From positions 1 through 6,883 of the forward strand of contig DIHL01000025.1 of the NCBI GenBank assembly GCA_002420145.1: 6,883 nucleotides of DNA, written 5' to 3'. The position numbers and the translations under genes were made by a program. Of the stretch, positions 6,141 to 6,883 are shown in pieces. The notes under the pieces are model-generated. The model had not been told where the DNA came from. It searched no databases and saw nothing but the letters and a program-made list of their open reading frames with translations. How positions within the stretch are numbered: position 1 is the first letter of the stretch; each line of letters starts with the position of its first letter. Source of the DNA: Bacteroidetes bacterium UBA5697 (GTDB lineage: Bacteria > Bacteroidota > Bacteroidia > B-17B0 > Aurantibacillaceae).

Positions 6141-6158
6141 AACAATTATTTTATAGAA

Positions 6159-6883
6159 ATGAAAAAACAATTATTACTAATTATAGTATTTATAACATTT
6201 ACAATATCCTTATTTTCTCAATCGGCTTGGAGTTTAAGACTTAAAAGTAAAGTTGAACTTCGTTCATATAGATTAACCAATAAAGTTGAAATGGCAGAAG
6301 CTAGTTTAGCGGGTGCAACTATTACGTTGTACAAAGGATCAACAGTAGTGGTTCAAATGCAAAGTGATGGAAATGGGGAATTTATTGTAGAGGTGCCTGC
6401 CAACGGCGATTTTGTTTTAGCTGTTAGTTATGCAGGATGTAACACAAAGAGATTTGCTATTTCAACCATGGGAGTTCCAGAGGCAATCGCTAATGATAAA
6501 TACACTCCGTCTTTTGGTATTGAAGGTGTAATTATGGCTAAGGCGTTTCCAACGATTGATTATTCAATATTATCTCAACCCTTAGCAAAGATTCGTTATG
6601 TAGATAAAGGGAAAAAATTTGATGATGATGAATTATACACAAATCAAATGTTAGGGTCATTATCTCAACTTAGAAATGCAGAAAATGTGTTACTAGAGAG
6701 TTTTACTTCTACAAATAATGCTGGAGATATAGCTTTAGCAAAAGGAGATTGTCCTTTGGCAAAAACTAATTATGAAAAAGCAATGACCATAATAACTGGT
6801 GAAAGATATCCAGCCGATCAATTAATTAAAGTAGGAAATTGTTTAAAAGAAAAAGAATTAGCGGCTAAGAAGGCAGCGGAAGA
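6159..6883 (+). CDS. Exported protein with carboxypeptidase-regulatory-like domain and TPR-like region, 3' end beyond the window
   Basis: From the ATG at 6159 the frame is open to the window edge: 241 codons and two bases, no stop. Residues 1-20 (MKKQLLLIIVFITFTISLFS) form a signal peptide with probable cleavage before Gln21. Residues about 46-102 (ASLAGATITLYKGSTVVVQM, then SDGNGEFIVEVP and DFVLAVSYAGC) have the pattern of a carboxypeptidase-regulatory-like beta sandwich: a variable start, a G(A)xI/V xxY strand, an SDxNGxF turn, then a final strand ending TKRFAIST. The middle part (IDYSILSQPLAKIRY) recurs in Bacteroidota exported proteins of this layout as I recall them. The end, GDCPLAKTNYEKAMTI to GNCLKEKELAAKKAA, looks like a TPR helix pair running into an Ala/Lys/Glu-rich helix that likely continues outside. 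Probably periplasmic or surface-associated; exact role unknown. No Shine-Dalgarno is seen. Confidence 0.8.
   Translation, partial: MKKQLLLIIVFITFTISLFSQSAWSLRLKSKVELRSYRLTNKVEMAEASLAGATITLYKGSTVVVQMQSDGNGEFIVEVPANGDFVLAVSYAGCNTKRFAISTMGVPEAIANDKYTPSFGIEGVIMAKAFPTIDYSILSQPLAKIRYVDKGKKFDDDELYTNQMLGSLSQLRNAENVLLESFTSTNNAGDIALAKGDCPLAKTNYEKAMTIITGERYPADQLIKVGNCLKEKELAAKKAAE

Larger units (their letters stand above)
5972..6158. promoter_or_regulatory. Divergent promoter region
   Basis: These 187 bases separate two genes that point away from each other, so both promoters must lie here. No gene is visible inside. Features I can see are a possible minus-strand -7 element (5984-5991), a TACGCTTTG at 6095-6103 that is one base longer than the Bacteroidota -7 consensus TAnnTTTG on the plus strand, a 6-base inverted repeat (6057-6062 with 6073-6078), and a near-palindrome at 6115-6140. 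No convincing -33 TTG is correctly spaced for either strand. Confidence 0.6.

Overview
The window is AT-rich and almost entirely coding. Three things point to Bacteroidota, probably a Flavobacteriales-type marine or freshwater bacterium: short Lys-rich signal peptides that often end just before Gln, start codons without Shine-Dalgarno sequences, and a Bacteroidota-type exported protein with a carboxypeptidase-regulatory-like domain at the right end. This placement is inferred from style, not from a marker gene.

Left part (about 1-3063, all minus strand). This is a run of short, very AT-rich genes. It holds four complete exported proteins of about 140-170 residues with no recognisable family (196-708, 1170-1595, 1772-2260, 2315-2761). 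It also holds three damaged or very short reading frames, each lying directly upstream of one of these genes: 710-1121, an exported protein whose signal peptide is cut off from its body by a one-base frameshift; 1604-1684, a 26-residue tail-like fragment; and 2766-2996, a 76-residue protein with a HEETH zinc-protease-like motif, apparently cut short beside a cluster of small inverted repeats. The pattern of damaged tail plus small exported protein, repeated three times, resembles a decaying array of effector tips and immunity genes. That reading is inference. The first bases of the window may hold the start of another exported minus-strand protein.

Middle part (3237-5971, minus strand). Two well-preserved genes form a likely operon, read right to left: a lipoprotein of the phospholipase D superfamily with two intact HKD motifs, resembling the ClsC type of cardiolipin synthase, then a PLP-dependent class V aminotransferase of the isopenicillin N epimerase-like type. 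Only 20 bases separate them. They look like ordinary chromosomal genes with higher GC than the left part.

Right part (5972-6883). A 187-base divergent promoter region separates the phospholipase D gene from a plus-strand exported protein that runs off the window. Its sequence shows a signal peptide, a beta-sandwich regulatory-like domain and the beginning of a TPR-like, Ala/Lys-rich region.

The most interesting points are the signal peptide cut off by a frameshift at 1044-1121, the possible toxin-tip and immunity remnants, the four-copy inverted repeat at 2935-3063, and a 19-base exact repeat shared by the HEETH fragment and the aminotransferase gene.
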